Shown: one piece after another, positions 18,805-28,342 of the stretch
Layout: each line of letters opens with the position of its first letter
Numbering within the stretch: position 1 is the first letter of the stretch
Source of the DNA: Dyella_B nitratireducens
Lineage (GTDB): Bacteria; Pseudomonadota; Gammaproteobacteria; Xanthomonadales; Rhodanobacteraceae
DNA length: 64,000 nt
Direction of reading: 5' to 3'
NCBI RefSeq assembly: GCF_049532905.1
Contig: NZ_CP064032.1
Coordinates: forward strand, 868,001 to 932,000
Notes under the pieces: generated by a model
Told to the model about the DNA's origin: nothing
The model's input: the letters and a program-made list of their open reading frames with translations, nothing else
Databases searched by the model: none
Made by a program: the position numbers and the translations under genes

Positions 18805-19401
18805 ATGGGCGACAACGAACTCGATAGTGCGCTGGTAGAGCGTGTACAAAACGGAGACAAACGCGCCTTCGACCTGCTGGTGCGCAAATATCAGAACAAG
18901 GTCATCGGCCTGATCTCCCGCTACGTGCACAACGCGGCCGAGTGCGAGGATGTGGCCCAGGAAGCCTTCGTCCGGGCTTGGCGGGCGATCGGTTCGTTCC
19001 GTGGCGAGAGTGCTTTCTATACTTGGATGTACAAGATTGCCGTGAACACGGCCAAGAACCACTTGGTGGCGATGGGACGCCGGCCGCCGACGGACGATAT
19101 TGCCATCGAAGACGCCGTATACGTGCCCGGTGCCGACCGTATGCAGGAAAGTGCCACCCCCGAACGCGAATTAATGCGCCAGGAAATTGAACAAACGGTG
19201 TTTGCCACTGTCCAAGCGTTGCCCGAGGAGCTGCGGACGGCCATCACCCTGCGTGAAGTGGAAGGCCTCAGCTACGAAGAGATTGCCGAAGCCATGGGCT
19301 GCCCGATCGGTACGGTGCGTTCGCGCATCTTTCGGGCACGCGAGGCGATCGATGAAAAGTTGCGGCCATTACTTTCAGACCGCGAGGATCGGATGTCATG
19401 A
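18805..19401 (+). CDS. rpoE: ECF sigma factor RpoE (sigma-24)
   Basis: Directs RNA polymerase to envelope-stress promoters. Region 2 (FDLLVRKYQNKVIGLISRYV, then CEDVAQEAFVRAWRAI) and region 4 (LPEELRTAITLREVEGLSYE, then IAEAMGCPIGTVRSRIFRA) are both complete, in the RpoE/AlgU subgroup. I choose ATG 18805, with AAGGAG 9 bases upstream, giving 198 residues; a GTG at 18784 is the longer option. The stop overlaps rseA by four bases, so the sigma factor and its inhibitor are coupled. Confidence 0.95.
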   Translation: MGDNELDSALVERVQNGDKRAFDLLVRKYQNKVIGLISRYVHNAAECEDVAQEAFVRAWRAIGSFRGESAFYTWMYKIAVNTAKNHLVAMGRRPPTDDIAIEDAVYVPGADRMQESATPERELMRQEIEQTVFATVQALPEELRTAITLREVEGLSYEEIAEAMGCPIGTVRSRIFRAREAIDEKLRPLLSDREDRMS

Positions 19402-20078
19402 GTGAAGCCAATATGGAAAACCTCTCTGCAGCGATGGACGGTGAGCTGTCCAAGGAAGAGCTGCGCTTCTTCTTGCGTCGGCTCGATCACGACGCTTCGT
19501 TGGTTCAAGCGTGGACGCGTTATCACGTTGCCGGTGAAAGTCTGCGTCGCCAGTTGCCAACTGTGACCAGTGCGGGTTTTGCCGCCCGCGTGATGGTAGC
19601 CATCGAAGGCGAGCAGGCAGCCACCAAGTCTTCCAAGCGGGATTGGCTGCGGTTGTCGCTGGGTGGTGCGATCGCAGCCAGCGTCGCAGTGGCAGCACTG
19701 ATGGTGTCGCAGCCTACCGCGCCTGATTCCGAACGTCCCAGTCGTCTCGCCGCCAATGGTGTGATGTCGCAGAGCGCTCGGACTGGTGCCTCGCTCGCCG
19801 CGGCCAATGTCACTGCTGTAACGCACGCCAGCAACGACGTTTTAGCTGCTGTGCCGCCATCCTTGAGCCCGTATTCCGCTTCAACGCTGAGCCAGCGCGC
19901 TTCCGTGACGCTGGGTGATCCGTCGGATAATCCGCTGTTCCAGCGCTATCGCAGCCAGGCCTATCCCATGCAAGATTCCATGCAAGGCTATAAGGCGCTG
20001 AACAATCAGGATGGCAGCTACCTGTTGCTGATTGATACGCCGCAACCGCGGCCTGCGACGGCGCAAGGCGCCCGCTAA
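19398..20078 (+). CDS. rseA: Anti-sigma-E factor RseA
   Basis: Inner-membrane protein that holds RpoE inactive. The N-terminal cytoplasmic RseA domain is recognisable (LSAAMDGELSKEEL, LDHDASLVQAWTRYHVAGE). One membrane segment follows at about residues 93-108 (LGGAIAASVAVAALMV), and then a periplasmic domain with the RseA_C-like end (FQRYRSQAYPMQDSMQGYKA). 226 residues. In related bacteria stress-induced proteolysis releases RpoE. No rseB or rseC lies between it and mucD. Confidence 0.92.
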   Translation: MSEANMENLSAAMDGELSKEELRFFLRRLDHDASLVQAWTRYHVAGESLRRQLPTVTSAGFAARVMVAIEGEQAATKSSKRDWLRLSLGGAIAASVAVAALMVSQPTAPDSERPSRLAANGVMSQSARTGASLAAANVTAVTHASNDVLAAVPPSLSPYSASTLSQRASVTLGDPSDNPLFQRYRSQAYPMQDSMQGYKALNNQDGSYLLLIDTPQPRPATAQGAR

Positions 20079-20228
20079 GCCGCACCTCGAAAGTGGCGGA
20101 GGGTTCTCTCCCCGCTTTCCGGCTGGTCAGCCGCGCGGTTTCCCCTTTCTTCAATTGTTCCCCCCCTCTCGTTCTGCCTGGCCGGCCCTGGAGCGTGAGG
20201 TGGGGTGTCTGAAACTTGAGGAGGAGTC

Positions 20229-21707
20229 ATGAGTCAACCCCGTCTCGTCAGTAACCGTCTTCTCTATGGACTGTTGGGTTGTGCCCTGAGTGTGGGCATC
20301 GTCACGCCCGGTCCCGTCGCACGGGCACAGTCCGCCCCGACTGCCGCATTACCCGATTTCACTGGCATCGTGCAAAAGAACGCCCCCGCGGTGGTGCACG
20401 TGGAAGCCAAGTATTCTGCACGTCGCCCAAAGAGTGCCGGTGGTATGCCGTTGCAGGGTGTCGATCCGGGCCAAGCGGAAATCTTTCGCCGTTTCTTCGG
20501 CATGCCCATGATGCCCTCCCCGGAGGAGCAAGCGCACACCTCGCTGGGTTCGGGTTTCATCATTTCCAGCGACGGCTACATCCTTACCAATAACCACGTC
20601 GTCGATCATGCCGACATAGTGACTGTCCGCTTGCAGGATCGCCGCACGCTCACTGCCAAAGTGATTGGCACCGATCCCACCTACGACATCGCGTTGCTGA
20701 AGGTCAGCGCCAGTGGTCCGTTGCCTGCGGTGACCATCGGCGATTCGCGCTTGCTCAAGCCCGGCCAATGGGTGCTGGCGATCGGCTCGCCGTTCGGCTT
20801 TGACTACACCGTGACGCAGGGCATCGTGAGTGCCGTGGGGCGCAACCTTGGTGCGCGCGATCAGCCCAGTACCTCCTTTATCCAGACTGACGTGCCCATC
20901 AACCGCGGCAATTCCGGTGGCCCGTTGTTCAACTTGCAGGGCCAGGTCGTGGGCATCAACTCGCAGATCTATTCGGACACCGGCGGTTACCAAGGCATTG
21001 CGTTCTCGATTCCGATCGATCTGGCGATGAACGCGGTCGACCAGCTCAAGGCCAAGGGCTACGTCACGCGCGGCATGCTTGGCGTCGAAATCAAGCCGGT
21101 CGACGAAGATATGGTCAAGGCGTTGAAGCTCGACACCTCGAAAGGGGCGATCGTAGTCAGTGTGTCGCCGGATAGTGCGGCCCAGAAAGCTGGCCTGCAG
21201 TCGGGTGACATTATCCTTGCGTACAACGGCCACGACATCGTGCAGGGTGCGGACTTGCCGCCCATGGTTGCGATGACCAAACCGGGTACTACCGTGCCGA
21301 TCACCGTCCTGCATGACGGCAAGGAAAAGACGATCGATGCCACCATTGGCACCATGCCGCGTGATCAAAACGCCCTTTCACCCATGGGCAAGGCGGCGCC
21401 GAGCAGCGGCGCAGATGCCCTCGGCCTGACTGTGGAGAATGTGGATGCTTCCGCACGCAGCCAACTCGGCCTGAAAACGGGCGAGGGTGTGGCCATTGCG
21501 AATGTCTCCGGCCCGGTGGCCACGCAAGCCGGTTTGCAGCCAGGCGACGTGATCCTGATGGTCAACCAGAGGAAGGTGGGTAGCGTGGAGGCGTTCCGCG
21601 CTGCCACGGCAGGCGTGAAGCCGGGCGACACCGTCTTGTTGCTGGTGCGACGTGGCGATTCGAGCAATTTCATCGCACTGACGGTCCCCAGTGCCAAGGA
21701 CGAATAA
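20229..21707 (+). CDS. mucD: Periplasmic serine endoprotease of the Do/HtrA family (DegP/MucD)
   Basis: Degrades misfolded envelope proteins. A signal peptide (about residues 1-35, ending ARAQS) is followed by a trypsin-like domain with catalytic triad H123 (NNHVVDHAD), D153 (TYDIALLKV) and S229 (GNSGGPLF), then two PDZ domains (about 280-380 and 395-490). GAGGAG lies 6 bases before ATG. 492 residues, normal for the family. It follows rpoE-rseA by 150 bases, so it is a likely target and partner of the RpoE module. Confidence 0.95.
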   Translation: MSQPRLVSNRLLYGLLGCALSVGIVTPGPVARAQSAPTAALPDFTGIVQKNAPAVVHVEAKYSARRPKSAGGMPLQGVDPGQAEIFRRFFGMPMMPSPEEQAHTSLGSGFIISSDGYILTNNHVVDHADIVTVRLQDRRTLTAKVIGTDPTYDIALLKVSASGPLPAVTIGDSRLLKPGQWVLAIGSPFGFDYTVTQGIVSAVGRNLGARDQPSTSFIQTDVPINRGNSGGPLFNLQGQVVGINSQIYSDTGGYQGIAFSIPIDLAMNAVDQLKAKGYVTRGMLGVEIKPVDEDMVKALKLDTSKGAIVVSVSPDSAAQKAGLQSGDIILAYNGHDIVQGADLPPMVAMTKPGTTVPITVLHDGKEKTIDATIGTMPRDQNALSPMGKAAPSSGADALGLTVENVDASARSQLGLKTGEGVAIANVSGPVATQAGLQPGDVILMVNQRKVGSVEAFRAATAGVKPGDTVLLLVRRGDSSNFIALTVPSAKDE

Positions 21708-21718
21708 ACCGCTGTACG

Positions 21719-21748
21719 AAGGCCCGCCGCAAGGCGGGCCTTTCTTAT
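21719..21748 (+). terminator. Rho-independent terminator after mucD
   Basis: Stem GGCCCGCC / GGCGGGCC with loop GCAA, followed by TTTCTT. Confidence 0.85.
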
Positions 21749-21886
21749 GCAGAGCTTGCGTAGTGGCTATCCCAGGGCATCGTGGGCTGGCGTTCTCAAT
21801 CCATGCGATAATGAGCGGCTAATATCGCCATTCCGGTGATAGCCTGCCTACGCATCGCGCGAGGCGGTGAAGCTGACAGCGTGCCC

Positions 21887-23677
<1,791 letters not shown>

Positions 23678-23689
23678 CGGAGCCAACGC

Positions 23690-24589
23690 ATGGATTTTGA
23701 CTTTTCGGCCATTTTGCTCGCCCTCACCGTCTTGTTCGGTGTGGTTTGGGGCCTTGATCGCTTGCTCTTTTATCGCAAGCGCAAAGCACGTTTCATCGCG
23801 GCAGGTGAAGAATATCGCGATCCAGCGGCGGTGGATTGGGCTCGCTCGCTATTTCCGGTGATCTTCGTGGTGCTGCTGCTGCGCTCCTTTGTGGCCGAAC
23901 CGTTCCGCATTCCGTCCGGCTCGATGATGCCCACGCTGGACGTGGGCGATTTCATCCTGGTGAACAAGTTCGCCTTTGGTTTGCGCCTGCCGGCCTTCAA
24001 CAACAAGGTAATCAGCCTTGGCGAACCTAAGCGCGGCGACGTCGTGGTGTTCCGCTTTCCCGGTTATATCTGCCAGGACGACAACGGCAAGACGGTGCGC
24101 AGCGGCGACATAACCTGTGCCGACCCGCATGCGCCGGTGGCCAGTCAGAACTGGATCAAGCGCGTGATCGGTCTGCCGGGCGACACCATCGAAGTGCATG
24201 ACAGCCAGATCGTGATCAATGGCAAGCCGGTGGTAGATACCCAAATCGGTCCGTTCAAGGGCAATCCGGCGCGCCCCGAAGATAATGAGCTGCTGTATTA
24301 CAACGCCACAGTCTGGAGCGAGCAGTTGGGGCCGGTTAATCACCTCATCGCGCGCATGCCCGCGCGCGGCCCCACGCCCCCTATCCCCAACGCGCGCGTA
24401 CCGTCCGTAGTGCCGCAGAACTGCTATATCGTGATGGGTGACGATCGTGAGAACAGCGAAGACAGCCGCTGGTGGGGCTGCATGCCGGAAGAGAATCTGG
24501 TCGGCAAGGCTTTCATGATCTGGTTCAGCTGGAAGGGCTGGGGCACCGGTGGCGTGGATTTCCACCGCATCGGCACGATCATTCACTGA
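23690..24589 (+). CDS. lepB: Signal peptidase I
   Basis: Main leader peptidase. Two N-terminal hydrophobic segments (about residues 6-24 and 52-66) are followed by catalytic S78 in RIPSGSMMPTL and K157 in NWIKRVIGLPGD. The box GDDRENSEDSRWWG lies near residue 250. 299 residues. It lies 12 bases after lepA, the conserved lepA-lepB order, and is the longer of two signal peptidase I genes in the window. Confidence 0.95.
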   Translation: MDFDFSAILLALTVLFGVVWGLDRLLFYRKRKARFIAAGEEYRDPAAVDWARSLFPVIFVVLLLRSFVAEPFRIPSGSMMPTLDVGDFILVNKFAFGLRLPAFNNKVISLGEPKRGDVVVFRFPGYICQDDNGKTVRSGDITCADPHAPVASQNWIKRVIGLPGDTIEVHDSQIVINGKPVVDTQIGPFKGNPARPEDNELLYYNATVWSEQLGPVNHLIARMPARGPTPPIPNARVPSVVPQNCYIVMGDDRENSEDSRWWGCMPEENLVGKAFMIWFSWKGWGTGGVDFHRIGTIIH

Positions 24590-24714
24590 TATCGACCGTC
24601 CGCTCGCGGAACCGTGAACATGTCGCTGGCGATACTTGTGCGGACGGGGCAAAGTAACGTTCATGGGTTATTTGTTCGGAACAGGGGCCGCACCTGCGGC
24701 ATAGCGAGGGGACT

Positions 24715-25101
24715 ATGAAATCGAAACAGACGGGCATCACGCTCATCGGTTTTATCGTGGTATTGGCTGTGGCCGGCTTTTTCGCCTACATGGCCATGAA
24801 ACTGGTGCCGGCCTATACCGAATACGCGGGCGTGGTGAAGGCCATGAACCAGATTGCCAGCGAAGGTGTGGATGGCAAGACGCTGGATCAGGTCCGGCGC
24901 GACCTGGCGTTCAAACTTGGCTTCCAGTACGTCGACGACTCGACGATCCACCCCAGCGACATCACCTTTGGCCAAGGTGCGAGCGGCAATGAACTGCGCA
25001 TCAGCTACGACAAACAAGTCCCCTTCATGTACAACATCGATTTCCTGATCCATTTCAGCAAGAGCGTGCCTGTGCAGGGCAATGTCGCTCCACCTCAATA
25101 A
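24715..25101 (+). CDS. DUF4845 membrane protein
   Basis: 128 residues with a short cytoplasmic start (MKSKQTG), one membrane helix (about residues 8-30) and a small external domain (VPAYTEYAGVVKAMNQIAS...). The pattern and place between lepB and rnc match DUF4845, a pilin-like-start protein of unknown function conserved in this operon in many gammaproteobacteria. Its stop is two bases before the rnc start. Confidence 0.85.
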   Translation: MKSKQTGITLIGFIVVLAVAGFFAYMAMKLVPAYTEYAGVVKAMNQIASEGVDGKTLDQVRRDLAFKLGFQYVDDSTIHPSDITFGQGASGNELRISYDKQVPFMYNIDFLIHFSKSVPVQGNVAPPQ

Positions 25102-25103
25102 CA

Positions 25104-25763
25104 GTGCAATTCCCCTATCATTTTCGCGATCCTTCGCTTGCCGAACTCGCCCTGACACACCGCAGCGCCGGCAAGCCCAATAACGAGCGCATGGAGTTTC
25201 TCGGCGACGCTCTGCTCGGGGCGATCATCGCCGAGATGCTCTATGAAACCCACCCCAAGGCAGCCGAAGGCGACATGTCGCGCCTGCGTGCGCAGTTGGT
25301 TAATGGTCAGGCACTGGCGGTAGTGGCGCGTGAACTCGAATTGGGCGACCAGCTTAAGCTCGGCTCGGGCGAGCTGAAGAGCGGTGGCTTCCGGCGTGAT
25401 TCCATTCTCGCCGACGCCTTTGAGGCATTGATTGCCGCGATTTATCTGGACGGCGGTTTCGATGCCTGCCGAACCACTGTGCGCACCCTGTTCGCTGAGC
25501 GTCTCGCCGCCTTGCCGCATGCCTCTAAAGATGCCAAAACCCGGTTGCAGGAATGGCTGCAGGGGCAAGGCTTACCGCTGCCGCAGTATGAGCTGGTGGC
25601 GACCGAAGGCGAAGAGCACGCACGCATCTTTGAAGTCCACTGCATGGTCTCCCAGCCGATGACGGTCACGGAATCGGGGCGCGGCAGCAGCCGTCGACTC
25701 GCGGAGCAGGACGCCGCAGAAATGGTGCTGAGCCGTCTGGCAGGCGTACAGGAAGGGCAATAA
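25104..25763 (+). CDS. rnc: Ribonuclease III
   Basis: Double-strand-specific endoribonuclease for rRNA and mRNA processing. The signature NERMEFLGDALLGA is at residues 27-40, with catalytic acidic residues E31, D35 and the downstream DAFEALIAAIYLDGG block. The double-stranded RNA-binding domain covers about 150-217 (KTRLQEWLQGQGLPLPQYEL ... RRLAEQDAAEMVL). Start GTG, two bases after the DUF4845 stop. 219 residues. Confidence 0.95.
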   Translation: MQFPYHFRDPSLAELALTHRSAGKPNNERMEFLGDALLGAIIAEMLYETHPKAAEGDMSRLRAQLVNGQALAVVARELELGDQLKLGSGELKSGGFRRDSILADAFEALIAAIYLDGGFDACRTTVRTLFAERLAALPHASKDAKTRLQEWLQGQGLPLPQYELVATEGEEHARIFEVHCMVSQPMTVTESGRGSSRRLAEQDAAEMVLSRLAGVQEGQ

Positions 25764-25887
25764 TCCCCGCTCGAACGTCGCTGTGCATCAAACTTTAGGT
25801 TTTTCGCATGGACCTAACACCATGCCGGTGGCGTTCGCACGCGCGTAGCGCCATGCTTATATCCGTCTACCCGAGTAACCCCGTATC

Positions 25888-26823
25888 ATGACCGACGAAC
25901 GCGACGACACCGCAGAAAACGAGCTGCCGCACCCCGACTTTCGCTGCGGCTTCGTGGCGCTGGCCGGCCGGCCCAATGTCGGCAAGTCGACCCTGCTCAA
26001 TGCCTTGATCGGCTTTCGCTTATCCATCGTCAGTCCGCGCCCGCAGACCACCCGCCATCGCATCCTCGGAATCGCCACCAGCGATGCCGGGCAGATTCTT
26101 TACGTCGACACGCCAGGTCTGCATCGCGGCGCCAAGCGGGCCATGAACCGCAGCCTCAACCGCGCCGTGCATTCCGCGCTGAGCGAGGTGGAACTGGCCG
26201 TACAAGTGATCGAAGCCGGCCGCTGGACGGACGAGGACGAAGCACTCTACGAGGTGCTTGGCGAACAAAGCATTCCGCGTCTGCTAGCCATCAACAAAGT
26301 CGATCTCAGCAAGGACAAGGCAACGCTGCTGCCCTTCGTGGCCGAGCTCACCGAAAAGCACAGCTTCGAGGCGGTGCATTACGTCAGCGCTCTCAAGCGC
26401 AAGGGCCTGGAAGTACTCACCCAGGACATTCTCACGCGCCTGCCGGTACGCGCCCCGGTGTTTGGCGAAGACGAAATCACCGATCGCAGCGAACGCTTCC
26501 TGGCAGCAGAAATGATTCGTGAGCAATTGATGCTGCGCCTCAGCGAGGAATTGCCGTACGCCACCACCGTCGAGATCGAGCAGTTCAAGGATCGCCCCGA
26601 TGGTGTTGCGGAAATTCATGCGGTAATCTGGGTGGAGCGAGACGGCCAGAAAGCCATCGTCATCGGGCAGGGTGGGGAACAGCTCAAGGCCATCGGCAGC
26701 GCGGCGCGTCGCCATATGGAGCGCATGTTCGACCGCAAGGTGTTCCTGAAGCTATGGGTGAAGGTGCGCGAAGGCTGGGCGGATGACGAATCGATGTTGA
26801 AGCAGTTCGGTTACACCGACTAG
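25888..26823 (+). CDS. era: GTPase Era
   Basis: Ribosome-assembly GTPase that binds the 3' end of 16S rRNA. G1 is GRPNVGKST (27-35), G2 SPRPQTTRHR, G3 DTPG and G4 NKVD. The C-terminal KH domain contains AIVIGQGGEQLKAIGSAARR. 311 residues. It follows rnc and precedes recO, the usual order. Confidence 0.96.
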   Translation: MTDERDDTAENELPHPDFRCGFVALAGRPNVGKSTLLNALIGFRLSIVSPRPQTTRHRILGIATSDAGQILYVDTPGLHRGAKRAMNRSLNRAVHSALSEVELAVQVIEAGRWTDEDEALYEVLGEQSIPRLLAINKVDLSKDKATLLPFVAELTEKHSFEAVHYVSALKRKGLEVLTQDILTRLPVRAPVFGEDEITDRSERFLAAEMIREQLMLRLSEELPYATTVEIEQFKDRPDGVAEIHAVIWVERDGQKAIVIGQGGEQLKAIGSAARRHMERMFDRKVFLKLWVKVREGWADDESMLKQFGYTD

Positions 26824-26834
26824 CTGCATCGGCC

Positions 26835-27545
26835 ATGCTCATCGAGCAACAGCCTGCCTATGTCTTGCACTCGCGCCCGTACCGAGAAACTTCGCTGCTG
26901 ATCGAATGCCTGACGCGTGATCACGGCCGTCTCGGCGTGGTAGCGCGTGGGGTGCGTAGCCAGCGTGGCCGCCTGCAGCGTTCACAACTCGAACCTTTCC
27001 AGCCGCTGATTCTTGATCTGCATCTGCGCGGTGAACTCGCCACCTTGCGCAGCGCCGAATCCACTACTGCGCCATTTCGCCTCACCGGTGATGCAAATCT
27101 TGCCGGGTTATATCTCAACGAACTGATGGTGCGGCTGACCGAACGACAGGATCCGCACCCGCACCTCTTTCACGCCTACGCGCAGACACTCATGCGCCTC
27201 GCTGAAGGCGGATCGCTGGCGTGGCATCTGCGACGCTTCGAACGCGATCTGCTTGCCGTACTCGGCTATGCGATGCAGCTGAATGTCGAAGCGGATACCG
27301 GAGAGCCTTTGCAGCCCGACGCGCTGTATACGTACCGCGCTGAGCACGGCGCCATGCGCTGTCGCCCCAACGAACCTCACGCTGTGCGCGGTGGCGATCT
27401 GCTGGCCTTGCATGAAGATCGCATGCCCGATACGCAAGGCTTGCATGCGCTGCGTGGCATGATGCGCGAGCTGATCCGCTTTCATTTAGGCGGTGTCGAG
27501 CTGCGTGCCTGGCGTGTATTGCGCGGCGCGCTCACTCGCCGATGA
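26835..27545 (+). CDS. recO: DNA repair protein RecO
   Basis: Recombination mediator that helps load RecA with RecF/RecR. The N-terminal OB fold starts YVLHSRPYRETSLLIECLTR, and the helical C-terminal domain follows (PHLFHAYAQTLMRL, LRRFERDLLAVLGY). 236 residues. Twelve bases after era. No pdxJ/acpS follows here; the next gene is convergent. Confidence 0.93.
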   Translation: MLIEQQPAYVLHSRPYRETSLLIECLTRDHGRLGVVARGVRSQRGRLQRSQLEPFQPLILDLHLRGELATLRSAESTTAPFRLTGDANLAGLYLNELMVRLTERQDPHPHLFHAYAQTLMRLAEGGSLAWHLRRFERDLLAVLGYAMQLNVEADTGEPLQPDALYTYRAEHGAMRCRPNEPHAVRGGDLLALHEDRMPDTQGLHALRGMMRELIRFHLGGVELRAWRVLRGALTRR

Positions 27546-27557
27546 CAAGCTGACGGC

Positions 27558-28295
27558 TCAGGCGACTGGCAGAGCTTCAATCGTTTCCTGCATCGAGCGC
27601 CGAAAATCCATCAGCGGCAGCATCGCTCCCCGATGGTCCAGTTTCAGGTGCTGTTGCAACGACACGATATGTTCGGACAGCGACGTCGCACCACAGAATC
27701 CACACGATGAGCGCAATTTGTGCAGGCGCGCTTCGAGTGTTTTCGGATCCAGAGACAACTCATCCAGATCTTGATTGATCCCCAGCAGCTCTTGCCGCAG
27801 CAGTCCACGCAGCGCCTGGACCACCGCCGGCGTGCCGCTGGTATGAAGCGCTTGGCCGTCATCCAGCACCGGCACGTTGCGCAGCCCAACCGCAGCCAGC
27901 GTCAAGATGCCGCGCAAATCCGCCATGGTGCATGGCTTGAGCAGCACGGCATGAAAGCCTGTCGCGAGTAGCGCCTGCTGTGCCTGGATGTCCAGCTCAG
28001 CACTGCTGGCAACGGCAGGGCGGCATCCTGAGTTCGCCTCCGGATCGTTGCGCAGCCGGTTCAAGATATCGACTGCGCCGCCGCCCGGCATCCGACAGTC
28101 CAGCACCAGCAGATCGAAGGTCTCATTGCGCGCCAGTGCTATGGCTTCGCTGCCGGAGGCAGCAAAAACGACGCGTGCGCCGAACTGGCGAAAGGCATCT
28201 CCCAGAAAGCAGCGAGTGGGCTCATCGTCATCGGCCACTAGCAGATAGGGTTCGGCGGTAGAAGCCGCCATGGCATCGTCGAGCAGGTACGGCAT
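27558..28295 (-). CDS. Response regulator with C-terminal Hpt-like domain
   Basis: 245 residues. Residues 15-135 form a receiver domain: acidic pocket VADDDEPT (20-27), phospho-acceptor D66 in LLVLDCRMPG, and K120 in VLLKPCT. Residues about 150-240 are helical and contain LEARLHKLRSSCGFCGATSL, which resembles a histidine phosphotransfer site with H192 as candidate phosphohistidine. So both domains of a phosphorelay may be in one protein without an output domain. No sensor kinase is nearby. An ATG at 28271 is an alternative start. Confidence 0.8.
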   Translation of the reverse strand: MPYLLDDAMAASTAEPYLLVADDDEPTRCFLGDAFRQFGARVVFAASGSEAIALARNETFDLLVLDCRMPGGGAVDILNRLRNDPEANSGCRPAVASSAELDIQAQQALLATGFHAVLLKPCTMADLRGILTLAAVGLRNVPVLDDGQALHTSGTPAVVQALRGLLRQELLGINQDLDELSLDPKTLEARLHKLRSSCGFCGATSLSEHIVSLQQHLKLDHRGAMLPLMDFRRSMQETIEALPVA

Positions 28296-28342
28296 AGTCC
28301 TGTGTCCGTATCGTTCAGCTTAATTTGGCAGAATGCCCTCTC

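Noticed and set aside
20079..20228. Missing rseB hidden in another frame
   Set aside because: The gap is only 150 bases, too short for rseB, and no matching peptide is seen.
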